The notes beneath the pieces are model-generated. The model was given only the letters and a program-made list of their open reading frames with translations. It had not been told where the DNA came from and searched no databases. From positions 1 through 64,000 of the forward strand of contig OY282458.1 of the NCBI GenBank assembly GCA_958296245.1: a DNA stretch of 64,000 nucleotides, given 5' to 3'. The DNA comes from an uncultured Dehalococcoidia bacterium (lineage in GTDB: Bacteria > Chloroflexota > Dehalococcoidia > Lucifugimonadales > G958296245). Position numbers and translations under genes: made by a program. Shown piece by piece: positions 1 through 8,356 of the stretch; within the stretch, counting starts at the first letter, position 1, and each line of letters opens with the position of its first letter.

Positions 1-78
1 ACAGCAAGTTGTGTTTCCACCAAAGGGCTGCTCCGCCTTTAGAAGCCTGAACTTAGGGCCAACGGCATGAACGCCTCA

Positions 79-423
79 TTAGCCCATCTCTCCGAGACGC
101 CGCCCGCCGAGGACGTGCAAGTGAAGGTGGTCCACGGCCTGACCGGCGTCCGGCCCCTGGTTCACCACCAGCCGGTACCCCGTGCCCGAGATGCCTTCCC
201 GCCTGGCTGCTTCGTGGGCGGTCCTGAACAGCGACCCCATGATTGCGTCATGCTGCAATCCCAACGTCGATACGAAGGTGACGTGCTCGTTCGGTATGAC
301 GAGCAGATGCACGGGCGCCTTGGGCTGGATGTCCCGAATTACGAAGCACGCGTCGTTGTCGTGCAGGATCTCGCTGGGGATCGCGCCGCTTCGTATCTTG
401 CAGAATATGCAGTCTGAGCCCAT
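79..423 (-). CDS. HIT-family nucleotide-binding hydrolase
   Basis: A 114-residue histidine-triad protein. The N-terminal CIFCKI segment with a CxxC pair is the usual opening of HINT/HIT proteins. The triad is HLHLHVLGG near residues 98-106. Family members hydrolyse nucleoside phosphoramidates or dinucleoside polyphosphates in the cytoplasm; the substrate here cannot be read from sequence. The length is normal for the family. The gene lies 16 bp downstream of a VOC gene on the same strand, so the two are probably co-transcribed. Nothing is seen in the 78 bases before the window edge. Confidence 0.93.
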   Translation of the reverse strand: MGSDCIFCKIRSGAIPSEILHDNDACFVIRDIQPKAPVHLLVIPNEHVTFVSTLGLQHDAIMGSLFRTAHEAARREGISGTGYRLVVNQGPDAGQAVDHLHLHVLGGRRLGEMG

Positions 424-439
424 GCCCGTGCCGAGCGCC

Positions 440-829
440 CTACGGATATTGAAGCAGTTCTACCCGGACGCCGCCGGGCGCCTTGATAAACGCTATTCTC
501 GGACCGTTGGGCACGCTGACAGGGCCCTCCATGAGCTTGGCCCCCAAGCCGTTGAGCCGCTCGATCTCCGCGTCGATGTCGTCAACCTTGATGCCGAAGT
601 GCTCGATGCCCCAATGGGCGCTGGCGTCCGCAGGCCCCATCTTCTCGTCGGTCCTAGCGCCGGAGATGTTGACGACGGCGCCATTGGACGCCTCGCACCG
701 GATGAATCTGTCTCCCCAGATGCGCGTCGAGTCGCTGACGATCTTGAAGCCGAAGGCCTCGACGTACCAGCTAACGACCGCGCCGGGGTCCTCGACCTTG
801 ATATGCACGTGATCCAGATCGTAGCCCAT
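440..829 (-). CDS. VOC (glyoxalase/dioxygenase) superfamily protein
   Basis: About 129 residues, starting MGYDLDHVHIKVEDPGAVV. This start is preferred over an upstream ATG at 868 because GGAGGA lies just before it and the family fold begins at DHVHIKV. There are paired beta-alpha-beta-beta-beta modules: His in the first strand, GIEHFGIKVDDID in the second half, and a C-terminal GVRVELLQ with a metal-ligand-type Glu. VOC enzymes are metal-dependent lyases, isomerases or dioxygenases, or resistance proteins; the substrate is unknown. It is followed directly by the HIT gene. Confidence 0.88.
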   Translation of the reverse strand: MGYDLDHVHIKVEDPGAVVSWYVEAFGFKIVSDSTRIWGDRFIRCEASNGAVVNISGARTDEKMGPADASAHWGIEHFGIKVDDIDAEIERLNGLGAKLMEGPVSVPNGPRIAFIKAPGGVRVELLQYP

Positions 830-917
830 CGAGTTGTCCTCCCCACACTTTTGGATGTGCAGACTCAATCAGGCTATGGCATCGCTTATAGGGCTGTCAA
901 GAGAACGTGCGTCAACG

Positions 918-1347
918 TAGCTGTTCAGACCCCGTGAGACCCGAAGAAGGAGGAAGTCCAGCGAGGGTTCTCCACTCCGGCAGCGGGTCTGGGGCGTCAC
1001 GCCGCCGCACCATCTGCGCCTCGCCGCGTTCTCCACTCCGGCAGCGGGTCTGGGGCGTCACGCCGCCGTACCATCTGCGCCACGCCGCGTTCTCCACTCC
1101 GGCAGCGGGTCTGGGGCGTCACGCCGCCGCACCATCTGCGCCACGCCGCGTTCTCCACTCCGGCAGCGGGTCTGGGGCATGGCGCCGCGGCACCATCTGC
1201 GCCTCGGCGCGTTCTCCCCGCCGGCAGCGGGTCTGGGGCGTCACGCCGCCGTACCATCTGCGCCTCGGCGCGTTCTCCACTCCGGCAGCGGGTCTGGGGG
1301 CTGTGCCCCCAGTTACCAAGGGGCGGGCGGGTGGGGATCAAAGACCT
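918..1347 (+). repeat. Family A element, expanded copy
   Basis: The left end matches the family A terminus (CTGTTCAGAC..GTGAGACC). The right part is the family core: the GGGGGC TGT GCCCCC hairpin, then AGTTACCAAGGGGCGGGCGG and GGGATCAAAGAC. The right terminal inverted repeat is missing, and the element abuts the argS stop codon. The interior has grown into a 61-bp tandem array. It fills the gap between the VOC gene and argS; no gene is seen here. Confidence 0.8.
968..1299 (+). repeat. 61-bp tandem repeat array, about 5.4 copies
   Basis: The phrase TTCTCCACTCCGGCAGCGGG recurs at 968, 1029, 1090, 1151, 1212 and 1273, exactly 61 bp apart. The rest of each unit (GGCGTCACGCCGCCG, CACCATCTGCGCC) is also kept, with a few substitutions. 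The units have no variable spacers, so this is not a CRISPR. The last unit runs into the family A core, so the array is an internal expansion of that element. Confidence 0.93.
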
Positions 1348-1357
1348 CAACGGGTCT

Positions 1358-3055
1358 CTACATCTGCTCCGGGGCGTCCATGAGCATGAGACCCAAGCAC
1401 CGGGCCAACACGGCGCGGGCGGCTGCGACCAGCTTGAGGCGGGCCTTCGATACGGGCAGGTCCTCGGGCGCGCCGGAGACGACGCGGCAACTGTCGTTGA
1501 ACCGGTGGTAGAGGGTGGCGAGCTCCAGGGAGTAGGAAGTCAGATAGTGCGGGGACAGGTTGGCGGCCATCGCCTCTATCAGCTCCGGCAGTTGCAGCAT
1601 CTTCTTCAGCAGGTCCAGCTCCGCCTCGTGCGTCAGCAGCAAGACGCGCCCATCGCCGTGGTCGATGCCGCGTTCCCCGGCCAGCTTCTGGATACCGCAG
1701 ATGCGGGCGTGGGCGTACTGTACATAGTAGACTGGGTTTTCCTTGGACTGCTGCGCCGCCAGGTCCAGGTCGAACTCCATCTGGCTGTCCGGCGAGCGGG
1801 TCAGGAAGAAGAAGCGGCAGGCGTCCGGGCCAACCTCGTCCACAAGCTCCTTCAGCGTTACCAGCTCGCCTGCGCGGGTAGCCAACCGGACCGTCTCGCC
1901 GCCGCGTCTCAGCGTGACGAGCTGGTAGAGCAGCAGGTCAAGCCTATCCTGAGATAGTCCCAAGGCGGTCATCATCGCCTTCATGAAGGGTACGTTGCCC
2001 TGGTGGTCGGCCCCCCATATGTCGATGACGCGGTCGAAGCCGCGCGTCACCAGCTTGTTGTAATGGTAGGCTGCGTCCGAGGCGAAGTAGGTCGGCGCCT
2101 TGTTGCTGCGGATGAAGACCTTGTCCTTCTCGTCCCCCAAGAGGGTCGATCTGAACCAGACGGCGCCGTCCCGCTCCGTCAAATATCCTGATTCCTCCAA
2201 CAGCGCCGCCACCTTCCCGAACAGGCCGTCGGAGTACAGGCTCTGCTCGATGAACCACACGTCGTACTCGACCCGCAGCTCTCGCAAGTCCTGTCTTATC
2301 AGGTCGATCATCTTCCGCAACCCGACCTCGCCCAGACCCGTGACGGCTTCCTCATCCGGCATGGACAAGAACCGATCTCCCTCTTCCTCCACGATCTCGC
2401 GGGCGAAGTCCACCAGATAACCGCCTCGGTACCCGCCCTCCGGCAGCTCGGCGTCCCGGCCCAGCGCCTGGAGATAACGGGCGTGGAGGCTCCTGTAGAA
2501 GAGGGCCATCTGGTTACCGCCGTCGTTGACGTAGTACTCGCGCTCGACCTCGTAGCCTGCGGCCTCCATCACGTTGGCCAAGGCGCTTCCGAAGACGGCG
2601 CCCCGGGCGTGTCCGACGTGGATGGGTCCGTTGGGATTGACGCTCACGAACTCGACCTGGACCCTCTGCCCCGCACCGGCGTTGACGTTGCCGAACGAGG
2701 GTCCTGAATCCAGGATCGTATCGACCTGTTGCGCTATCCAAGCGGGGCTTAGCGTGAAGTTGATGAAGCCCGGCCTAGCCACGTCTACCCTGCCTATGGC
2801 CTCGTCCCGGGGCATCTCCGCTGCGATGAGACCGGCAATGTCCATGGGACTCTTGCGCATGGGGCGGGCGAGCTTCAGCGGCAAACTGGACGAGTAGTCG
2901 CCGTGTCCGCGCCCCTGCGGGCGCTCGATGACCGGGCCGGGGAGCTCGACGCGGGGGAGAAGCCCCCGTGCTTGCGTCTCCGCGATGGCCTTCCTCAGCG
3001 CTCTCTCGACTCGTTGGTGTGCATACACTGGGCAGTTCCTATCCGTCTTTACCAT
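1358..3055 (-). CDS. argS: Arginyl-tRNA synthetase
   Basis: A class I aminoacyl-tRNA synthetase that charges tRNA-Arg. From the start at 3055 (MVKTDRNCPVYAHQ) it has 565 residues, the normal ArgS length. It has an N-terminal Add-1 domain, the HIGH-type motif HVGHARGAVFG preceded by EFVSVNPNGPIHVGH, and a C-terminal DALR anticodon-binding domain (YVQYAHARICGI onward). The KMSK region is the degenerate GGETVRLATRAGELVTL, as in many ArgS proteins. A longer reading frame upstream is rejected as the start because it would overlap the lipoprotein gene at 3109 in another frame. The stop codon touches a family A repeat. Confidence 0.96.
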   Translation of the reverse strand: MVKTDRNCPVYAHQRVERALRKAIAETQARGLLPRVELPGPVIERPQGRGHGDYSSSLPLKLARPMRKSPMDIAGLIAAEMPRDEAIGRVDVARPGFINFTLSPAWIAQQVDTILDSGPSFGNVNAGAGQRVQVEFVSVNPNGPIHVGHARGAVFGSALANVMEAAGYEVEREYYVNDGGNQMALFYRSLHARYLQALGRDAELPEGGYRGGYLVDFAREIVEEEGDRFLSMPDEEAVTGLGEVGLRKMIDLIRQDLRELRVEYDVWFIEQSLYSDGLFGKVAALLEESGYLTERDGAVWFRSTLLGDEKDKVFIRSNKAPTYFASDAAYHYNKLVTRGFDRVIDIWGADHQGNVPFMKAMMTALGLSQDRLDLLLYQLVTLRRGGETVRLATRAGELVTLKELVDEVGPDACRFFFLTRSPDSQMEFDLDLAAQQSKENPVYYVQYAHARICGIQKLAGERGIDHGDGRVLLLTHEAELDLLKKMLQLPELIEAMAANLSPHYLTSYSLELATLYHRFNDSCRVVSGAPEDLPVSKARLKLVAAARAVLARCLGLMLMDAPEQM

Positions 3056-3108
3056 CAAGAGAAAATAGCAGACCGCGGGCACAGGCGCCATACGCGGCCC
3101 ATCGAGCG

Positions 3109-4524
3109 TTATTCGCAACCGGGAGGGTAGGCCGCTGTGGAGACCAAGCGCCCAGACGGGTCGTACAGCCCCGCGGTATCGGGCGAAGAGTTGCTCCACA
3201 CCGCGCTGCTGCTGCCGAAGCTGAACCCTCCCCATTCGGGGTGGTCTTCGTTGGTATAGACCCGCACCGTATCCCCCGGGCCGAGTCTCCACGCCGGGAA
3301 GTCGAAGGATGGGCGGCCATCGGACACGTCAACCAGTCGCCAGCCCTTCAGGTCCTCGGGCGCGTCTCCGTCGTTGGCGATCTCTACGTACTCGTCCGGC
3401 TCCTGCCGGGAGGCGATGCCGTCGAAGAACACGCAACGTATCACAACGTTGGCGCCCGAGGCGGTTTGGGGCGTCGGGCTGGGCGTCGGCGTGCCCGAGT
3501 CGCCGCGCTGCTCACCGGCTGGCGCGGAGCTCTTTGGCGGCCGCCATCCGGCCTCTATAGCCTCTTCCTCTGTACAGAACAGGCGCTCACCGGCCGCCTC
3601 GTCGATGACCGTCCGGGAGTAGAACGGGCTCTCCGGCGTATGGTAAATCTTGTCGCCGTTTCTCCCTATGTTGCCCTTGATGACCGGCTCCGAGGTACCG
3701 GAGAAGGCGCACGTCCCGGGAGTTGGCGTCGGGGTCGGGGTCGGCGTCGGCGTAGCTGTCGCGGTGGGAACAGGAGTTGGCGTTGGGGTCGGCGTCGGCG
3801 TGACTGTCGAGGTGGGAATGGGCGCGGGCGTTGGGGTCGGCGTCGGCGTGACTGTCGCGGTGGGAACAGGAGTTGGCATTGGGGTCGGCGTGGGTGTGGC
3901 CGCAGCAGCGGGGATGGGCGTCGGCGTGGCTGTCGCGTCGGGAACGGGTGCGGGCATCGGCGTCGGCGTGGCCGTAGCAGCGGGGATGGGCGTAGGCGCA
4001 GCTGTAACCGCAGCGATGGCGATGGGCGCGGGAGTAGGCTCCGGCGTGGGTGTGGCCGCAGCAGCGGGGCGGGGCGTAGGCGCGGCTGTGACCGCAGCGA
4101 TGGCGATGGGCGCGGGAGTAGGCTCCGGCGTGGGTGTGGCCGCAGCAGCGGGGCGGGGCGTAGGCGCGGCTGTGGCTGCGGCGGTGGGAGCAGGCGTGGG
4201 CGTAGGAGCGGCTGTGACCGCAGCGATGGCGATGGGCGCGGGCGTCGGGGTCGGCGTGGGTGTGGCGGTGGGGCTAGGCGTGGTCGTCGGAATCGTCGCG
4301 GGAGTGGCCGTCGGCGTTGCCGTGGCTGTAACAGTGGCCACGGGGCTCAAGGCCGCCAAGGGTGTAACGGTCGCCGTTGCCGCGGCAGTGGGAGCAGACG
4401 CGGTAGGTGCGGGCGTGGACGGCGGAGTCGGCGTCGGCAGGGGTGCGCTCCCGCAAGCGATGATCAGCATGGCGGCCACAGCCAGCGCCGCGGCGCCTGC
4501 GCAGCTACTGGCGGCCGTCGACAA
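3109..4524 (-). CDS. Secreted lipoprotein with Thr/Pro-rich stalk, sunset domain and lamin-tail domain
   Basis: 471 residues. There is a signal peptide with a lipobox ending IIAC near residue 24. Residues about 30-275 are an extremely Pro/Thr/Ala-rich low-complexity stalk of PTPTPTP blocks, including repeats of the [12 protein letters not shown] type. Next comes a compact domain with [26 protein letters not shown] and [17 protein letters not shown], which matches the sunset domain seen beside secreted nucleases. The C-terminal about 110 residues form a lamin-tail/LTD domain ([25 protein letters not shown]). It is probably a surface-anchored adhesion or nucleic-acid-binding protein; its role is not known. 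Confidence 0.85.
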   Translation of the reverse strand: MSTAASSCAGAAALAVAAMLIIACGSAPLPTPTPPSTPAPTASAPTAAATATVTPLAALSPVATVTATATPTATPATIPTTTPSPTATPTPTPTPAPIAIAAVTAAPTPTPAPTAAATAAPTPRPAAAATPTPEPTPAPIAIAAVTAAPTPRPAAAATPTPEPTPAPIAIAAVTAAPTPIPAATATPTPMPAPVPDATATPTPIPAAAATPTPTPMPTPVPTATVTPTPTPTPAPIPTSTVTPTPTPTPTPVPTATATPTPTPTPTPTPGTCAFSGTSEPVIKGNIGRNGDKIYHTPESPFYSRTVIDEAAGERLFCTEEEAIEAGWRPPKSSAPAGEQRGDSGTPTPSPTPQTASGANVVIRCVFFDGIASRQEPDEYVEIANDGDAPEDLKGWRLVDVSDGRPSFDFPAWRLGPGDTVRVYTNEDHPEWGGFSFGSSSAVWSNSSPDTAGLYDPSGRLVSTAAYPPGCE

Positions 4525-4677
4525 CCCTACACTTCTGACCCGATGTCCAATTTGATGCGCAGCACCCTCTTGACGAAACCCGGGATCTCCTCTTGGGCCT
4601 GCCCGGAGAGTGCGGCAAGGCGATCCGTTCTTTTCATGGGTCCAGTTCCGGCAGTATTCGCATTCGTTCCCAGGGAC

Positions 4678-5739
4678 CTACGGCGCGACCTCTATGAGAT
4701 GGCCGCCGAAGGCTCCGGGCGCGGTCACTTCGCCTATGACCGCCGCCGCTTCGACGCGGCGCGCTTCCAACTCGCGGACCAACCGGTCCTTACGCGCTGG
4801 CGGCACGGCGATCAGCAGTCCGCCCGAGGTCTGGGCGTCGCACAACAGCAGCTTTGCGGCCTCGCCGGCGCCCCCGTGCCAGAGCACCTCCCGCTCTGCC
4901 GCCGCCAGATTGCGCCTAGTCCCGCCCGGGGCGACGTTCTGCTCCAAGAGGTCCCATACGCCGTCCAAGACGGGCGCCCGGCTCTGCGAGATCCGCGCCG
5001 CAGCGTTGCTCGCCCGGAGCATGGCCAGCAGATGGCCGATGAGCCCGTACCCGGTGACGTCGACACAGGCATGTACGCCCACCTTCGCCATGGCATGGGC
5101 CGCCTCGTGGTTCAAGGTCATCATGGACTGCACGGCCCGGTCCAGCACGTCGGGCTTGGCCTGACCATTCTTCCCGGCAGTCGTGATGATTCCGGTGCCG
5201 ATGGGCTTGGTGAGCACGAGGAGGTCGCCCGGGCGGGCGCCCGCGTTCGTAACCTGCTTGCCCGGCTCGACCAGCCCGGTTACCGCGAGCCCGTACTTGG
5301 GCTCGTCGTCATCGATCGTGTGGCCGCCTACTATGAGCATACCCGCATCCTTGGCTTTGTCCGAGCCTCCCTTCAACACCGCGCCCAAGACGTGGGCGGG
5401 CAGACCGGACGGGAACGCAACGATGTTCAGACCCAGCAGAGGCCTGGCGCCCGTAGCGTATATGTCGCTGAGCGCGTTTGCGGCGGCTATTGCCCCGAAG
5501 GAGTAGGGGTCGTCGACGATGGGCGGGAAGAAATCGACCGTCTGGACCAGCGCGACGCCGTCCGACAGCCGATAGACGGCGGCGTCGTCGCCGCTGTCGT
5601 AGCCGACCAGCAGATTGGGGTCGTCTGTAGCGGGTAGCTGGCGCAGCACCTGCGCCAGGTCGTCTGGACTAAATTTAGAGGCTCAGCCGGCGCACGATGC
5701 GAGCGCCGTTAGCCTAGTCTCCTCCCTATTCGTCGTCAC
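4678..5739 (-). CDS. selD: Selenide, water dikinase; selenoprotein read through an in-frame UGA
   Basis: Makes selenophosphate from selenide and ATP for Sec-tRNA synthesis. Without readthrough the frame would start at a GTG at 5649, but family homology clearly continues upstream. From GTG 5739, with GGAGG five bases before it, the protein begins VTTNREETRLTALASCAG, then UGA (5683-5685), then ASKFSPDDLAQVLRQLP. This places selenocysteine at the position of the catalytic Cys17 of E. coli SelD, with the conserved Lys (Lys20) three residues later. The total is about 353 residues, the normal length. Later motifs include DDAAVY, VQTVDFFPPIVDDP, GGHTIDDDEPKYG and DVTGYGLIGHL. A hairpin follows the UGA. 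A family A element lies about 70 bp upstream. Confidence 0.93.
5638..5658 (-). promoter_or_regulatory. Candidate bacterial SECIS hairpin in selD
   Basis: In the mRNA sense, CUGGCGCAG and CUGCGCCAG are perfect complements around a GUG loop, giving a 9-bp stem. It begins 24 nt after the UGA, with the loop 33 nt downstream. From memory, the bacterial SECIS consensus asks for a stem, a short apical loop with an early G, and a loop roughly 16-37 nt after the UGA; this fits. SelB binding is inferred. Confidence 0.75.
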
Positions 5740-5806
5740 CTCGGCCTCCGTTGGAGTGCAAGCATTAGGGGCCCGGTCAGAATAGCACAAGCCGCCCCCA
5801 ATCGGC

Positions 5807-5981
5807 GTAACCGTTTAGAGCTCGTGAAGCCCTTTTCGACTGACTAGCCCCGATAAAAGCAGACGTCTTTGATCCCCACCCGCCCAACCCTTGGTAACTG
5901 GGGGCACAGCCCCCAGACCCCTGCCAGAGGGGAGGGCCTCTATGGACTTCCCCCTCTGGTCTCACAGAGTCTGAACAGTTT
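5807..5981 (-). repeat. Family A element, full-length, reverse orientation
   Basis: About 175 bp bounded by imperfect terminal inverted repeats (GTAACCGTTTAGAGCTCGTG at the left, CTCACAGAGTCTGAACAGTT at the right). The family core lies inside in reverse: CGATAAAAGCAGACGTCTTT, GGTAACTGGGGGCACAGCCC. It sits between the divergent selD and the solute-binding protein gene. No coding capacity. Confidence 0.85.
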
Positions 5982-6103
5982 CCAATCGGCCCTGCACGCG
6001 CCCGAACCTTCCGGCTAAATTCGGACGGGCGGCGCCCTCCGGAAAGCCCGTAGGTTGTAAGATACGGGCGCGTGAATTCAAGGTCTGCACGGGGGGGCAA
6101 CAC

Positions 6104-7153
6104 ATGCTTTCAGCTATCTCATCCAGCCGCGTTACGTTCGCCGGTGTCGCCGCCTTTGGGGCGCTGCTTCTGGGCCTCGCCGCGTGCTCGTCCGAAGTAG
6201 AGCAGACGAGGGCTTGCGCGGAGGACGGACAGGTCCTCAACGTAGGTTTCTACGCCTTCTTCGAACCAGTCAGCTACAGCGGCAGCGAGGACCCGGATTC
6301 TGCCGGGTTCAGCAGTCATCTCGGCTACGAGGCCACCCTCCTAACCGCCCTGGAAGAGATGGAGGGCGCGGGGCTGTCATTCTCTCGTGAGCCGATCAGA
6401 CACTGGCCCGACATTTGGTTGCAATCGGCCGGGCCGGATTACGACATCGTCGGGGGAGGCATCACGATCTTGGACTCGCGTACCCGGGACGCGGACGGCG
6501 AGAAGCTGGTGAACTTCACGTCGGGCCACATCACGTTCCGCCAATCGCTCCTGGTGCGCGCCGGGGACGAGGAGCGCCTAGCGAGCTATGACGACCTGAC
6601 CGGCGGCGTGCGCGTCGGCGTCCTTGCCGGCACGACGGGCGAAGCCCGCCTGCTGGAACTGACGGGTCTGACGAACTCCGACGGCGCCCTGGCCGCGGGA
6701 ACTCGCGTCGAGACCCCGCGCGGCGAGGTCGTTGCCGACGGCAGCGCGAGCTACGTCATCACCGCCGCCGGCGAGTCCTCGAATCTGGCCGGAAGGCGCC
6801 ATATCTACCCGCCTTCAGACACGATGCCCCAGGTGATATATCTAGGGGAGGAGCTAGGCGAGATAGAACTCTTGGAGGCCCTCGACGGCGGCACGATAGA
6901 CGCGCTGGCCAGGGGAGAGATCGGCAACCGGTCCGCCGCTCATGCATCCGGCGGCACCTTCTCGGTCACAGCTCTGGACGACGCGGTCGAGCGCGGGGGC
7001 TTTACTCTGGCGGTGCAGGACGACGCCCTGCTCTCCTGCCTCAACGAGAAGATCGAATATCTGACGGACTCCGGACGCATCGGCTACGCGGAGTGGCTCA
7101 ACAACTCCTCGGTGTTCATAGACCGAGCGAGGACGTGGGACGAGAGTAAGTAG
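6104..7153 (+). CDS. Solute-binding lipoprotein, ABC family 3-like
   Basis: 349 residues with a signal peptide and lipobox (LLGLAAC, Cys about 28). The mature part follows the bacterial family 3 periplasmic-binding plan: VLNVGFYAFFEPVSY near the start, LGYEATLLTAL, a middle YDDLTGGVRVGVLAGTTGE hinge segment, and a second lobe ending in DDALLSCLNEKIEYLTDSGRIGYAEWL. Such proteins bind amino acids or other small polar molecules at the cell surface. No cognate permease or ATPase of that class is adjacent, so it may be an orphan receptor or work with a distant transporter. A G7 run lies 8 bp before the ATG. Confidence 0.85.
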   Translation: MLSAISSSRVTFAGVAAFGALLLGLAACSSEVEQTRACAEDGQVLNVGFYAFFEPVSYSGSEDPDSAGFSSHLGYEATLLTALEEMEGAGLSFSREPIRHWPDIWLQSAGPDYDIVGGGITILDSRTRDADGEKLVNFTSGHITFRQSLLVRAGDEERLASYDDLTGGVRVGVLAGTTGEARLLELTGLTNSDGALAAGTRVETPRGEVVADGSASYVITAAGESSNLAGRRHIYPPSDTMPQVIYLGEELGEIELLEALDGGTIDALARGEIGNRSAAHASGGTFSVTALDDAVERGGFTLAVQDDALLSCLNEKIEYLTDSGRIGYAEWLNNSSVFIDRARTWDESK

Positions 7154-7201
7154 GAGCCGCCCCGTATTCCCCCGGGACACTGAGGCGGCTGTCTCGTCAT
7201 T

Positions 7202-7370
7202 AACAGGCTGCGGAATACGGGGTGCGCAGAGGGGCGCAGCCCTGATGCCGGGAATTTGAGAGACCACCCTGAGTTTCCCAAAGGGCTGTCCCTCTGAGTA
7301 TAATCTATCTCCCTTCCTGGTCAGGAAGGGAGGGCTGCAAGAAGCCAGAAGCGTCTCCCGCAGCCTGTTC
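7202..7370 (+). repeat. Family B element, full-length, with TATAAT box
   Basis: 169 bp bounded by perfect 12-bp inverted repeats (AACAGGCTGCGG / CCGCAGCCTGTT). Inside are TATAAT at 7299-7304, then the stem CCCTTCCT/AGGAAGGG with a GGTC loop, then GGCTGCAAGAAGCC. It ends immediately before the ribosome-binding site of the next gene. No coding capacity. Confidence 0.85.
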
Positions 7371-7381
7371 AAGGAGTGAGC

Positions 7382-8356
7382 GTGGACGCCGCAATTCGTC
7401 TGGACAAGCTGACCAAGTTCTACGGGAGCCGCGTCGGGGTGGAAGGCTTGGACCTGGAGGTCAGACCCGGCGAGATATTTGGTTACCTCGGCCCGAACGG
7501 CGCCGGCAAGACGACAACCATCCGCGTGCTCATGGACCTAATCAGGCCTACCTCGGGCACGGCCACAGTGTTGGGGATGGACGCTCAGGCGGAGTCCGTC
7601 GAAGTTCGCCGGCGCGTCGGATATATAGCGGGTGATCCCTCCCTATATGGGAACCTGACAGGTGAGGAGACTTTGACGTACGCGGCGAGCCTCCGGGGTG
7701 GGGGCGACTGGCGCCGCGTGCATGAGCTTGCCGACTGGGGCGGAGATGGCCGCCGCCGTGGGCCGGGTGGGAGCTACTGGCGCCGCGTGCATGAGCTTGC
7801 CGAGCGCCTGGAGTGCGACCTGTCTCGCCGAGTGGGGACCCTGTCCAGCGGCAACCGCAGGAAGATCGCCGTAATCCGCGCATTCATGCACGACCCCCCG
7901 CTCCTCATTATGGACGAACCCACAGGCGGGCTGGACCCCCTGATGCAGGAGGAGTTCGGCAAGATGGTGCGGGAGGCCAGCGAGAAGGGCGCGACGGCGT
8001 TCGTATCGTCTCACATCCTGCCCGAAGTAGAGCAAGTCTGCGATAGGGTGGGCATTATAAGGCAGGGCCGCTTGGTGGCGGTCGAGAGCGTGGACACGCT
8101 GAAATCTCGGGCAATGAGGTCCTTGGAGATTGAATTCGGAGAGCGAGTGAGCCCGGAGAGCTTCAGCAACTTGGAGGGGGTGCATAACCTTGCCGTGTCG
8201 GGCACGACCCTGAAGTGCGGCGTCACCGGCTCAGTGGGACCGCTGATCAAGGCGGCGGCGCAGTTCGACCTCATCGACGTCGCATTGCACGAGCCGACGT
8301 TGGAGGAGATATTCCTGACCTACTACGTGGGAGGCGAACAAGACCGTGCTGCGTAG
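7382..8356 (+). CDS. ABC-2 exporter ATP-binding protein with internal duplication
   Basis: About 324 residues. It starts at GTG 7382 because AAGGAG sits five bases upstream; a GTG at 7376 lies inside that site. Motifs: Walker A GPNGAGKTTT, degenerate signature LSSGNRRK, Walker B LLIMDEP, D-loop GLDP and the switch His in SSHILPEVEQV. A C-terminal extension (SLEIEFGERVSPESF to FLTYY) is typical of DrrA/CcmA-type exporters. The helical subdomain holds an in-frame 69-bp duplication (WRRVHELA twice). The permease gene overlaps the 3' end by 11 bp, so the two form one transporter. The exported substrate is unknown. Confidence 0.93.
   Translation: MDAAIRLDKLTKFYGSRVGVEGLDLEVRPGEIFGYLGPNGAGKTTTIRVLMDLIRPTSGTATVLGMDAQAESVEVRRRVGYIAGDPSLYGNLTGEETLTYAASLRGGGDWRRVHELADWGGDGRRRGPGGSYWRRVHELAERLECDLSRRVGTLSSGNRRKIAVIRAFMHDPPLLIMDEPTGGLDPLMQEEFGKMVREASEKGATAFVSSHILPEVEQVCDRVGIIRQGRLVAVESVDTLKSRAMRSLEIEFGERVSPESFSNLEGVHNLAVSGTTLKCGVTGSVGPLIKAAAQFDLIDVALHEPTLEEIFLTYYVGGEQDRAA
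7708..7803 (+). repeat. In-frame 69-bp duplication inside the ABC ATPase gene
   Basis: A 27-bp block starting CTGGCGCCGCGTGCATGAGC at 7708 recurs at 7777, in frame and 69 bp apart. The preceding bases also match partly (GGGTGGGGGCGA against GGGTGGGAGCTA). It adds 23 codons to the helical subdomain. Confidence 0.9.

Noticed and set aside
968-1299. Array of short repeats as a CRISPR
   Set aside because: The whole 61-bp unit repeats, with no unique spacers and no cas genes nearby.
3650-4555. GVGVGV-rich plus-strand frame
   Set aside because: Antisense of the Thr/Pro stalk; low complexity only, no start signal.
2968-5637. Very long plus-strand reading frame (889 codons)
   Set aside because: It is antisense to argS, the Thr/Pro lipoprotein and selD, and its Arg/Gly-rich composition is the mirror of the PTPTP-coding repeats.
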